DNA of 64,000 bases, from the NCBI RefSeq assembly GCF_026676115.1, contig NZ_JAPONB010000003.1, forward strand, positions 310,001 to 374,000. The letters are read 5' to 3'. Position numbers and translations under genes: made by a program. The stretch comes from Salinimicrobium sp. TH3 (GTDB taxonomy: Bacteria; Bacteroidota; Bacteroidia; Flavobacteriales; Flavobacteriaceae). Position 1 is the stretch's first letter; each line of letters begins with the position of its first letter. The notes beneath the pieces were generated by a model that was not told the DNA's origin, made no database searches, and saw nothing but the letters and a program-made list of their open reading frames with translations. Positions 1-8,317 of the stretch are shown here, piece after piece.

Positions 1-97
1 TATTTAACTAAAACCTTACGCTATCAAAACACTAAAAAAAATGAGTAACACTAGAATTCCCAAAGTTCAATTGTTACACAAAACAGAAAACCTACTT

Positions 98-1147
98 ATG
101 AAAAAATTAAAATTCGCTTATATACTTCCTGCAATTGCTTTATTTGCATCCTGTGCAAAGGATAATCCGAACGACCTGGATGAGCTGAATGGAACCGATT
201 CTTCCATTGAAACCTCTAGTGAGGAAATGGTAGAAGTTGCCAGTCCAGAGCCAGGTCCGGTAACAGAAGTGTATTACGCTGGACACAAAATACCTGTTGA
301 AGAATTTAACGGAAATTATGTTTATCAGGGAGATATCATACTCTCTCCTGACATGGTTACCCAGGAAGAAGTAAAAATGGTCTACGAGAAAGATGAAGTG
401 CCATCTGGTAATAAGAGCGTTGGAAGAACATCAGGAAGATGGCCTGACAATACCGTCTATTATTCTATTGAGAGTGGACTTGATAATAAATCGAGAGTCT
501 ATGAGGCTATTGACCACTGGGAGGCAAATACCAACCTAAAATTTGTTGAAAGAACCTCTCAATCCAGCTACATCTATTTTGTAACCGGTTCAGGTTGTTC
601 TTCATATGTAGGCAGAGTAGGGGGAAGGCAGAATATTACCTTATCGTCCTCTTGTTCTACAGGAAATACCATTCATGAAATAGGCCATGCTGTTGGTCTT
701 TGGCATGAACAAAGTCGTGTGGATAGAGATAACTACATTACTATTCACTACGATAACATTCAGAGTGGAAGAGAATTCAACTTTCACACTTATTCTGCAC
801 AAGGTATGGATGGAGACGAGTTTACCAGTACACTTGACTTTGGGTCCATCATGATGTATGGAGCCTATTCTTTCTCAAATAACGGTAAGCCTACTATTAC
901 TACAAAAAATGGGGGTACTTATTCTGTTCAAAGATCCAGGTTATCAACTGGAGACAAAACAGGGATCAATAATATGTATCCTTACCAGGGTGGGGAAACA
1001 ACGACGACCCCTGAAACCTATGTGAATGGAGAGTACTATACTATTGAAGGATTAACAGTGCTAAGGTTTTACAATGGATGGTATTATCTTGGGCCGTATG
1101 GTATGAGAGCAGTTGAGCTTAGAAACGGAATTTGGTATTACAAATAG
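98..1147 (+). CDS. Astacin-like (M12A) zinc metalloprotease lipoprotein
   Basis: Secreted or surface zinc endopeptidase of the astacin/flavastacin family, 349 residues. I start at the second in-frame ATG (98) because a lipoprotein signal peptide with Cys at about residue 19 follows it directly; the upstream ATG at 41 would add 19 polar residues before it. The zinc site is HEIGHAVGLWHEQSR, with the HExxH at residues 193-197, and the Met-turn is SIMMYG (250-255) with the family tyrosine; most astacins have His where this has the second Met. The last ~40 residues (aromatic and Gly-rich, after a Thr-rich linker) look like a small separate C-terminal module. Substrate unknown. A strong terminator follows the stop. 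Confidence 0.9.
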   Translation: MKKLKFAYILPAIALFASCAKDNPNDLDELNGTDSSIETSSEEMVEVASPEPGPVTEVYYAGHKIPVEEFNGNYVYQGDIILSPDMVTQEEVKMVYEKDEVPSGNKSVGRTSGRWPDNTVYYSIESGLDNKSRVYEAIDHWEANTNLKFVERTSQSSYIYFVTGSGCSSYVGRVGGRQNITLSSSCSTGNTIHEIGHAVGLWHEQSRVDRDNYITIHYDNIQSGREFNFHTYSAQGMDGDEFTSTLDFGSIMMYGAYSFSNNGKPTITTKNGGTYSVQRSRLSTGDKTGINNMYPYQGGETTTTPETYVNGEYYTIEGLTVLRFYNGWYYLGPYGMRAVELRNGIWYYK

Positions 1148-1170
1148 AGAAAACATTTAGATACAAAAAA

Positions 1171-1198
1171 AAACCCGGCTAATTAGCCGGGTTTTTTT
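1171..1198 (+). terminator. Rho-independent terminator after astacin gene
   Basis: A GC-rich hairpin (arms AACCCGGCTA / TAGCCGGGTT, 3-base loop) is preceded by an A run and followed by a T run, so it could work in both directions. Nearly the same stem recurs after the next gene, at 3512. Confidence 0.9.
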
Positions 1199-1672
1199 GT
1201 ATCTGGTTATCTATATCATTAATTTTCTGCTCGTTTTTTCCTCTTTAGAAGGTTTCATTTTAGTAATTAGTGTGAATTAATTCTACATTTTTGAGGGTGC
1301 GGTTGTGGAAATTTTCTACTTTACTCAAAGACTTTTTTGAAATTGAAAAGAGCGGAGGTTATTCTAAATTAATTTTCAGCTGTACTTTTCGATAAGTAGG
1401 GAATTCCCTTATTGTGTTGACTGTCAATTTCATATATATTTACTTTGTTAGTTGCAACAAATATTTTGTAACTACTACTCGCTTGTTACTCCCCCCGGCA
1501 AAGAATTAAATGTTGATTTATTCCATACTATGGTTATGGATTGTCTAGTATCCTATAGAGTTAAATCAAAATTATTCTTTTTCAGACGAAAAATGTGCAT
1601 GATGCCATGCTTCGTCAGTTACCCTTCTATGAAAACCAGAAACATGTATTTATTAACCAAAACCATTAAATT
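1199..1672. other. Gene-poor intergenic stretch
   Basis: About 470 bases between two lipoprotein genes. A 74-codon open frame (1452-1676) runs through it, but its product is Cys/Met-rich, has no recognisable domain and ends inside the start of the next gene, so I treat it as 5' leader rather than coding. The only signal seen is a possible promoter near 1417-1447. Confidence 0.5.
1417..1447 (+). promoter_or_regulatory. Possible promoter of the large lipoprotein gene
   Basis: TTG, 20 bases, then TTACTTTG, one mismatch from the Bacteroidota -7 consensus TAnnTTTG. It would leave a leader of about 220 bases before the ATG at 1673, which is long; hence low confidence. Confidence 0.35.
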
Positions 1673-3490
1673 ATGAAAAATTTAAAAACTTCCATTGCCT
1701 GGCTGGCCATGTTTGCATTGATTTTTACCTCGTGTAGTAAAGAGGAAACAGGAGTGATTTCTAATGACCCCGAAACTGTCCAAATTACTTTTGGCGCACT
1801 GTTAAACTCCTTTAATCAACAAAATAAACAGGCAGTTTATGAATGCGATGCGGAGGCAGTACCTGCTTATGTAATGTTAGGATGGTCTACCGAAGAAGAT
1901 GCTGGAATGGACGATTATGATCTTATTCAGGTAGATCTTGTTAACAACAATGGATCCTGGGAAACAGTTTATTCCGAAGACCTAGCCGCTCCTGCAGGAA
2001 CCTATTATTTACAACATTTTGCAGTTTATGATGCAAGCGATCAGGTGCTTTGGGTGGCTCCACGTGAGGGAGGATCTTTTGCTTCTGAGGTAGATGATGC
2101 TCTTCCTTTGACTATTGAACTGGTAGCGGGCACAAAACCTTATATTGATGTAGATGTTCTATGCTACATAGCCAGAGAAGAAACTGCTTATGGTTATCCT
2201 TTCTTTGATTTTGACGTTATAGAAGTTGAAAACAGCTATTGTGTCTTTGTTAACTATTGTGACGATGAAACAGGTCGTGATTATCCAGCGTATTTCAATA
2301 TTGACGTATACACTGATGCCGCTATGACAGATGAAGTTGATATTTCTAATGATACAAATATGATTACAATGGCAGGAGAATGGCCTTCAGCATCTGTTTT
2401 ATGTTTTGCATTGCCAGATCTTGGTGATGAAACCTACTACGCCAGAGTAACTGTGTTAAATCACGATGATCTAGACTACACTGCAGATGAAGGAGATATT
2501 TACGACTTTGAAATTACTCAGGCCAGTATAGATGCACAGGAAACACAAGTACCAGCTTACCATCATATACGATTTGAGTGTGGTGACACTACAGAATGTG
2601 ATCCTAATGATCCTGATGCAGATTGTGATAATGATGAGGTGCCCAATGATGTAGACGAATGTCCTGGAACTCCTCCTGGTGTTCAGGTAAACGATCGAGG
2701 TTGCGAGGATATACAGGTACCTGGTAGAGATATAGTGGTTTTTAACGATATTAATCTTTTCAAAAATAACTATATGACAGATGCAGACAATGTGAGACTG
2801 GTTCAAAACCTCGTGACTTATACTACAGAGGGATCAAGGAATGATGGCAATGTAGTAATCATGGATTTTGGTCGGGGTGCAGAATGTGCTACCGAAAATG
2901 GAAATGGCGAATGTGTTGAAGGCAATTGGAACACCATGAGAAATACGATCCAGAACGAAGGTTTTTCGATCACAGATATCTATTCTACTGCAGGCTCCAT
3001 CACCTCTATCCCCAATGATGTAAAAATTATATTTCTTGTTATGCCAACTGTTGACTATACAATTGAAGAAATTAACACTCTTAAATCCTTTGCTGCTGAG
3101 GGAGGTAGGATTGTTTTCGTTGGTGAGTGGGATGGTTACTATTCTTATATTACAGTACAAAACCAATTTCTCCTAAACATGGGAGCTGTTCTACACAATA
3201 CAGGTGGAGCTGTAGATTGCGGCGCCGTGGAACTTCCTGAATCATCTAACCGTTCCCATCCTATTATGGAGGGGGTTGGAAGTGTATTAATTGGTTGTGC
3301 TTCGGTTATTGAACCGGGTCCTAACGATTTTGCTTTATTCTATGATTCATCCAATACGCAGGTATTGGCAGGAGTAGCAAAAATAGATGTTACCCCACTT
3401 GGAGGAATGGCGAGTCCGACCGGGGTCTCTAAAAAGATTCTTAATGATGGAAGAAAGGACCTTAATTCAAAATCTTCCTCGGGATATTAG
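1673..3490 (+). CDS. Large lipoprotein with thrombospondin-3-like repeat
   Basis: 605-residue exported lipoprotein of unknown function. The N-terminus is a clear SPII signal (Lys-rich start, hydrophobic core, TSC at about residues 19-21). The first ~300 residues are acidic and beta-rich with no family I recognise. Residues ~309-347 are an Asp/Cys-rich calcium-binding stretch (CDPNDPDADCDNDEVPNDVD, then ECPGTPPG) like thrombospondin type 3 repeats and OmpA-type linkers. After it comes a Rossmann-like region (~352-545), with an alternating strand pattern and the segment EGGRIVFVGEW, reminiscent of GATase-like or DUF4350-like domains but without a visible catalytic triad. It has its own terminator, so it is probably monocistronic. 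Confidence 0.7.
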   Translation: MKNLKTSIAWLAMFALIFTSCSKEETGVISNDPETVQITFGALLNSFNQQNKQAVYECDAEAVPAYVMLGWSTEEDAGMDDYDLIQVDLVNNNGSWETVYSEDLAAPAGTYYLQHFAVYDASDQVLWVAPREGGSFASEVDDALPLTIELVAGTKPYIDVDVLCYIAREETAYGYPFFDFDVIEVENSYCVFVNYCDDETGRDYPAYFNIDVYTDAAMTDEVDISNDTNMITMAGEWPSASVLCFALPDLGDETYYARVTVLNHDDLDYTADEGDIYDFEITQASIDAQETQVPAYHHIRFECGDTTECDPNDPDADCDNDEVPNDVDECPGTPPGVQVNDRGCEDIQVPGRDIVVFNDINLFKNNYMTDADNVRLVQNLVTYTTEGSRNDGNVVIMDFGRGAECATENGNGECVEGNWNTMRNTIQNEGFSITDIYSTAGSITSIPNDVKIIFLVMPTVDYTIEEINTLKSFAAEGGRIVFVGEWDGYYSYITVQNQFLLNMGAVLHNTGGAVDCGAVELPESSNRSHPIMEGVGSVLIGCASVIEPGPNDFALFYDSSNTQVLAGVAKIDVTPLGGMASPTGVSKKILNDGRKDLNSKSSSGY

Positions 3491-3511
3491 ATCCATAACA
3501 TATTTTAAAAA

Positions 3512-3535
3512 AACCCGGCCTTTAGCCGGGTTTTC
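3512..3535 (+). terminator. Rho-independent terminator
   Basis: Hairpin with arms AACCCGGC / GCCGGGTT and a 5-base loop, flanked by A and T runs. It shares its GC core with the terminator at 1171. Confidence 0.88.
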
Positions 3536-3777
3536 TAATTTCTAATTTGCAGGATGTTAATTTATGGCTTTCTAATCTTTTGGTAATTAGTTGTTTCCAT
3601 TTTAATATTGGGTATATTTTCCACATCTTTTTCCACAAAATGAGGCATTTCTACACATTATTTTATCTCGGTAAGATTAAAGCCTTTTTCCTGTAAACTA
3701 TTCTGGTTGAAATTAAAGTTCACCGGTGATTTGAATATAAAAACTAACTCACCAATATAAATGTCATTTTTGAAAAT

Positions 3778-4362
3778 CTACAGGGAAGAAATTTTTTTTT
3801 GAGAATACTCCTGCAATTGAGGGAAAAATTCCTGGAACTCATTATAGAAGTCATCGTAATGCTCTTTTAGATCATTGACTGCACGGTCCATTTGAACAAT
3901 ATTTTTCGTCCGGATGTTCATTTGATATAAGATCCTCGCAATCCCTTCAATACTTGCATAGCTCAATAACCAGTTTTCAGAAATCATGTAGGGAAGGAAT
4001 CTTTGGATAGGAGCAGGTAAAAGATCAAATTTCCTTTTTAGTAATTTATAAAAAGTAGCCACAAAATTTTCCAGCGGAATTTCGGAGTAATCCTGCCAGC
4101 GCGAAGCAAGAAAGTGGTCGTAATAAATATCTACAATTACGCCACTATAGTGACTGTAGTTTTTATGTAATTTTGCAGAACTTTTCTTTACCAGAGGATG
4201 AGAATCGGTGTATGAGTCGATAGCCCGGTGCAGGAGAATGCCTTTTTGAACTTCAGGAGGATAGGCGAGGTACTTTTTTCCTTTTATGGAATCCGCGATA
4301 AAATTCCCCAGAATTACATCATCATTGTTTCCGGAGAGATATATATGAGCTAAAAAATTCAT
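3778..4362 (-). CDS. Acyl carrier protein phosphodiesterase family (AcpH-like)
   Basis: 194-residue protein of the AcpH/DUF479 family, which in E. coli hydrolyses the phosphopantetheine arm from holo-ACP. The family N-terminus (MNFLAHIYLSG) and the motifs GNFIADSIKG, LHRAIDSYTDSHP and VDIYYDHFLA, which supply metal-binding His/Asp residues of this HD-like fold, are all present and the length is normal. It is divergent from glmM. The biochemical role in Bacteroidota is inferred from family membership. Confidence 0.85.
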   Translation of the reverse strand: MNFLAHIYLSGNNDDVILGNFIADSIKGKKYLAYPPEVQKGILLHRAIDSYTDSHPLVKKSSAKLHKNYSHYSGVIVDIYYDHFLASRWQDYSEIPLENFVATFYKLLKRKFDLLPAPIQRFLPYMISENWLLSYASIEGIARILYQMNIRTKNIVQMDRAVNDLKEHYDDFYNEFQEFFPQLQEYSQKKISSL

Positions 4363-4405
4363 TCAGGCTAAGGTAATTAATCTCTCTGTTTAATTTTTGT
4401 TAAGG

Positions 4406-4437
4406 TTTGTGACGGCTTCAGAAGGACTGTATCTTTG
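4406..4437 (+). promoter_or_regulatory. glmM promoter (Bacteroidota type)
   Basis: TTTG at 4406-4409, a 20-base spacer, then TATCTTTG at 4430-4437. This is a full match to the TTTG / TAnnTTTG pattern of primary-sigma promoters in this phylum, about 80 bases before the glmM ATG. Confidence 0.7.
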
Positions 4438-4520
4438 TGCTGCCTTATTTTTTTGCTGAAATTCTTCCGCAGAAAAAAGTTTAAAAAATGGCATTTTTGA
4501 CAAACCTTTAAAATAAGTCT

Positions 4521-5909
4521 ATGACTCTTATTAAATCTATTTCCGGAATTCGCGGAACCATTGGAGGAAAACCTTCAGAAAATCTCACACCCATCGATGC
4601 AGTAAAGTTTGCTGCGGCTTATGGAAGCTGGCTTAAAAACAGCCGCCAAGGGAAAAAAACAACGGTAGTAGTAGGACGGGATGCAAGGATTTCGGGACAC
4701 ATGATCCAACAACTGGTAATGAATACGCTTACAGGCCTTGGGATTGATGTTATTGATCTTGACCTTTCGACAACGCCTACCGTTGAGGTTGCAGTTCCAA
4801 TGGAAAAAGCAGATGGGGGAATTATTCTTACTGCAAGTCACAATCCTAAGCAATGGAATGCTTTAAAGCTGCTCAATCAAAAAGGAGAGTTTTTAAGTGG
4901 AGATGAAGGAGCTGAAATTCTTGGAATAGCAGAAAATGCCGATTTTTCTTTCGCAGAAGTGGATGACCTCGGAAAAATTAAGCTAGTGGACCATTATATT
5001 GATACTCATATTGAAGAAGTGGTCATGCTTCCGTTGGTTGATGCTAAAAAAATTGCTGAAGCAGGATTTACAGTTGCAGTAGATGGTGTTAATTCTACAG
5101 GTGGAATCGCTATTCCGAAGTTATTAAAGAGACTGGGAGTGAAGGTGATTGAACTTTATTGTGAACCAACCGGGGAATTCCCTCACAATCCCGAACCTTT
5201 AAAAGAGCATCTTTCTGACATATGTAATGTTGTAAAAAAGCAACAGGCCGATCTTGGAGTTGTAGTAGATCCAGATGTTGACAGGCTTGCCTTTATAACT
5301 GAAGAAGGGGAAATGTTTGGGGAAGAATATACTTTGGTGGCTTGCGCAGATTACGTTTTAAGTAAAACCCCCGGTAATACAGTTAGTAATCTTTCTTCTT
5401 CACGTGCTCTTAGAGATATAGCATTAAAACATGGAGGAAGTTATGAAGCCAGTGCTGTAGGTGAGGTAAATGTTGTGGAGTTAATGAAGAAGAACGATGC
5501 CATCATTGGGGGTGAAGGGAATGGAGGGATCATCTACCCAGAGCTTCACTATGGTCGGGACAGCCTCGTAGGAGTAGCTCTGTTTTTGACCTTTTTGGCA
5601 GAAAAGAAGATGAAGGTATCTGAACTGCGAAAAACTTATCCTTCATATTTTATGAGCAAGAATAAAATAGAACTTACCCCGCAGCTTGATGTAGATAAAA
5701 TTTTACAGCAGGTGGAACAGAAATATTCAGGGGAACAGGTGAGTACAGTAGATGGCGTGAAAATAGATTTTCCGGAACATTGGGTACATCTTAGAAAATC
5801 TAATACCGAACCCATCATAAGAATATATACCGAGGCAAATAGCCAGGAGAGGGCAGATGAAGTAGCTCAAAAGATGATTGGTGAAATAAAGGAGATTGCT
5901 AATCTTTAA
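4521..5909 (+). CDS. glmM: Phosphoglucosamine mutase
   Basis: Converts glucosamine-6-phosphate to glucosamine-1-phosphate, feeding UDP-GlcNAc for peptidoglycan, LPS and the nucleotide sugars made further along this window. 462 residues, normal for the Bacteroidota form. The phosphoserine loop TASHNP carries Ser106, the magnesium loop is DPDVDR (Asp250/252/254), the sugar-binding loop GGEGNGG lies near residue 330 and the C-terminal phosphate-binding segment is RKSNTEPIIR. Strictly this clade can be hard to tell from phosphomannomutase by eye; GlmM is preferred from length and the loop sequences. Its 3' end overlaps the convergent acyltransferase gene by 11 bases. Confidence 0.88.
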   Translation: MTLIKSISGIRGTIGGKPSENLTPIDAVKFAAAYGSWLKNSRQGKKTTVVVGRDARISGHMIQQLVMNTLTGLGIDVIDLDLSTTPTVEVAVPMEKADGGIILTASHNPKQWNALKLLNQKGEFLSGDEGAEILGIAENADFSFAEVDDLGKIKLVDHYIDTHIEEVVMLPLVDAKKIAEAGFTVAVDGVNSTGGIAIPKLLKRLGVKVIELYCEPTGEFPHNPEPLKEHLSDICNVVKKQQADLGVVVDPDVDRLAFITEEGEMFGEEYTLVACADYVLSKTPGNTVSNLSSSRALRDIALKHGGSYEASAVGEVNVVELMKKNDAIIGGEGNGGIIYPELHYGRDSLVGVALFLTFLAEKKMKVSELRKTYPSYFMSKNKIELTPQLDVDKILQQVEQKYSGEQVSTVDGVKIDFPEHWVHLRKSNTEPIIRIYTEANSQERADEVAQKMIGEIKEIANL

Positions 5910-6807
5910 TGATCACAGCATCCCGCGACATTGAAGCATTTCTATGTTTCCATCTCTTGTGAGTCCACAAGTAGTAGCGGGGCTCCTGTTTGATTTGTTC
6001 TTCTAGTTTGTCAAAATAATTGCGGGTAATGAAAAACTGCGGTTCTTTTGCAGGTTCGTAAGAAATGGTTTTAAAAGAGGCTTCGTAATAGCCTCTTTTA
6101 ATTTTTTGGACATGTAGATAAACTACTACCATGTCTTGGGAACGGGATAGATGTTCCAATCCCAAAAAAACCGGTACATTAACTCCCATAAAATTTGTCC
6201 ATGCTTTAGCACGGGAGATTTTTGGGGATTGATCTGCGATCATTGCGTATACTCCGCGAATTCCCTTTCTTTCATTTTCAGTAATTACCTTCGTGGCCCG
6301 GGTTGTGGAAATAAGAACCCCATCATAGCGACCTCTTATATCTTTCGCAAGCTGGTCAAAATAGCGATTTTTCACCTTTTTATAAACCCCAAAACCTTTA
6401 TAGTCCAGCCCGTAAAGCTGCAGGGCATTCATCCATTCATAGCTTGCGTAGTGTCCGCAAGCAAGAAGGATACTTTTATTCATGTTTCTAATCTTTTGAA
6501 TTTCTTCAATGTTGGTGAATTTGAATCGTTTTTTTAGCTCTTCATTGGAAATAGAGAGACTCTTTATCATTTCCAGGAACATATCCACCATATGCCGGTA
6601 AAAGTCTTTCCTAATCTTCTTAAGTTCAGTGCCAGACTTTTGGGGAAATGCGAGTTGCAGGTTTTCAAATACTGTTTTCCTTCTATATCCAACCAGGTAA
6701 AATACGACTAGAAAGACAAGATCCGAAAAGAGGTAGAAGAGCCTGAAGGGAAGAATGGAAATAAGCCACAAAAATGGGTAAACCAGCCAGAAAACTAAAC
6801 GCTGCAT
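5899..6807 (-). CDS. LpxL/HtrB-type lipid A acyltransferase
   Basis: 302-residue inner-membrane acyltransferase of the lipid A late-acyltransferase family, expected to add a secondary acyl chain to lipid A. The catalytic HX4E motif is visible as GHYASYEW (His119, Glu124), followed by the family segment around DQSPK; the N-terminus is a membrane anchor. I start at the internal ATG (6807) because the hydrophobic anchor begins there and a -7 element lies at 6824-6831, which would be inside a longer reading frame starting at 6846. Convergent with glmM, divergent from the rhomboid gene. Confidence 0.87.
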   Translation of the reverse strand: MQRLVFWLVYPFLWLISILPFRLFYLFSDLVFLVVFYLVGYRRKTVFENLQLAFPQKSGTELKKIRKDFYRHMVDMFLEMIKSLSISNEELKKRFKFTNIEEIQKIRNMNKSILLACGHYASYEWMNALQLYGLDYKGFGVYKKVKNRYFDQLAKDIRGRYDGVLISTTRATKVITENERKGIRGVYAMIADQSPKISRAKAWTNFMGVNVPVFLGLEHLSRSQDMVVVYLHVQKIKRGYYEASFKTISYEPAKEPQFFITRNYFDKLEEQIKQEPRYYLWTHKRWKHRNASMSRDAVIIKD

Positions 6808-6823
6808 GAAAAAGTCATTTAGG

Positions 6824-6831
6824 CAAATATA
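6824..6831 (-). promoter_or_regulatory. -7 element for the acyltransferase gene
   Basis: TATATTTG on the minus strand, 16 bases before the chosen start. No clear -33 element. It forms half of a 19-base palindrome with the plus-strand element at 6835. Confidence 0.5.
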
Positions 6832-6834
6832 TGG

Positions 6835-6842
6835 TATATTTG
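6835..6842 (+). promoter_or_regulatory. -7 element for the rhomboid gene
   Basis: TATATTTG on the plus strand, 19 bases before the rhomboid ATG. No clear -33 element. It lies back-to-back with the minus-strand element, 3 bases apart. Confidence 0.5.
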
Positions 6843-6861
6843 GCACTAAATTTTAGCATTA

Positions 6862-7512
6862 ATGGGAGATTTCGACCTGGTTACCATTCTAGTCATAGCA
6901 GCCAATGTTATTTTTTCGTTTAAGGGTTTTAAAGATCATTCGTTTTTCGAAAAATACAAATTCAACTCTGCAGCAGTAAAAAGGGGTGAGAAGATAAGAA
7001 TCCTCACTTCAGGATTTTTACATGTAGATACTGCGCACCTATTTCTGAACATGCTCACCTTGTTCTTTTTTGCCGATATAGTAATTGCTTCCCTTGGCAG
7101 TATTAGTTTTTTGCTAATCTATTTTGCCAGTTTGCTTATTGGTAATTTACTTTCCTATTATTTTCATAAAGATGAATTACAATATAATGCTGTAGGAGCC
7201 AGCGGCGCCGTCTCGGGAATTATTTATGCTGGTATTTTGCTGTATCCGGAAATGAGCCTGTACATGTTTTTTATCCCCATTCCTATTCCGGGATATGTTT
7301 TTGGGATTGGCTATATGCTATATTCCATCTACGGAATGAAAAACAGGATAGGAAATATTGGACACGATGCCCATTTTGGTGGTGCTGTAGGTGGTTATAT
7401 TCTCACTTTGATTCTTGTGCCGCAGTTGTTTGCAACGAGCTTATTGATGGTTATCTTACTTGCAATTCCCATTGTTTTACTTTTTTTCCTACAAAAAACC
7501 GGAAAAATCTGA
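6862..7512 (+). CDS. Rhomboid-family intramembrane serine protease
   Basis: 216-residue polytopic membrane protease that cleaves transmembrane substrates within the bilayer. The catalytic dyad is visible: GASGA with Ser114 and DAHFGG with His171 (on the last conserved helix). The loop HVDTAHLFLNM matches the family HxxxxHxxxN pattern. Six hydrophobic segments, no extra domain. Substrates are unknown. The next gene begins about 45 bases downstream and may be co-transcribed. Confidence 0.92.
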   Translation: MGDFDLVTILVIAANVIFSFKGFKDHSFFEKYKFNSAAVKRGEKIRILTSGFLHVDTAHLFLNMLTLFFFADIVIASLGSISFLLIYFASLLIGNLLSYYFHKDELQYNAVGASGAVSGIIYAGILLYPEMSLYMFFIPIPIPGYVFGIGYMLYSIYGMKNRIGNIGHDAHFGGAVGGYILTLILVPQLFATSLLMVILLAIPIVLLFFLQKTGKI

Positions 7513-7558
7513 CATTGGCACTGAAATTGAAAATTCATTATTAATTAATTCAATAATT

Positions 7559-8239
7559 ATGAAAAAATATCTTCTCTTAATTGCCATTTTAGGATACTCA
7601 TTTGGCTTTGCACAAGAAAAATCTATTCCTTCAATTTCTGTACTTGGAACCGGAACTGTAAACATAGTTCCCGACAAAGTTCTTATCAATTCGAGAATTG
7701 AACACACTGGAAAAACAGCTGCAGAGGTTAAGCGGAAAAATGATAACGTGGTAGATCAGGTCATTAAATTTTTAGAATCCCAGGGAGTGGCCTCAAAAAA
7801 CATTCAAACCGAATATATAAGGCTCAATAAAGAAGTTAATTATAATACCCAGGATACCATGTATTCTGCCAATCAGGCGATTTCTATTGAACTGTTGAAT
7901 CTAAAGGATTATGAAAAGATCATGTCTGGTTTACTTGATTCAGGATTGAACAGGATTGACGGTATCGAATTCCGGACCTCTAGGAAAGATGATCTTCAGT
8001 CTGAAGCTCGAAAAAACGCAGTTTTAAATGCAAAAATGAAGGCAGAAGAATATGCAACTGCCTTAGGGCAAAGTGCGGGCAAGGCAATCCATATTTCGGA
8101 GGTGCAAACAAATAATTATCAGCCTGTTTACAGGGTGATGGAAATGAAAGCTGATAGTGCAGAGCAGCAAAGTATCGCCCCGGGAGAAATGGAAATTACC
8201 GTAAAGGTCAATGTAGAATTTCTGCTTAATGAAAATTAA
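7559..8239 (+). CDS. SIMPL-domain periplasmic protein
   Basis: 226-residue exported protein of the SIMPL (DUF541) family, found in many Gram-negative envelopes, with oxidative-stress or envelope roles proposed for some members. The start at 7559 opens a standard Sec signal (MKKYLLLIAI to FAQE). The domain pattern SVLGTGTVNIVPDKV and the C-terminal VKVNVEFLL strand are typical. A longer frame begins at 7460 but overlaps the rhomboid gene and would bury the signal peptide. Confidence 0.85.
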   Translation: MKKYLLLIAILGYSFGFAQEKSIPSISVLGTGTVNIVPDKVLINSRIEHTGKTAAEVKRKNDNVVDQVIKFLESQGVASKNIQTEYIRLNKEVNYNTQDTMYSANQAISIELLNLKDYEKIMSGLLDSGLNRIDGIEFRTSRKDDLQSEARKNAVLNAKMKAEEYATALGQSAGKAIHISEVQTNNYQPVYRVMEMKADSAEQQSIAPGEMEITVKVNVEFLLNEN

Positions 8240-8261
8240 AATATTATATAAAATTAAAAAA

Positions 8262-8288
8262 AAGGGTGCCCTTGTGGCACCCTTTTCA
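8262..8288. terminator. Bidirectional terminator between convergent genes
   Basis: Hairpin AAGGGTGCC / GGCACCCTT with a 5-base loop, an A run on the left and a T run on the right. It sits between the SIMPL gene and the convergent thioredoxin-lipoprotein gene and can serve both. Confidence 0.85.
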
Positions 8289-8317
8289 GTTTTAATTGAA
8301 TTTTAGCTTCAGAAAAA

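Noticed and set aside
1452-1676. 74-codon frame before the large lipoprotein
   Set aside because: No domain, unusual Cys/Met content, overlaps the next start; better read as leader.
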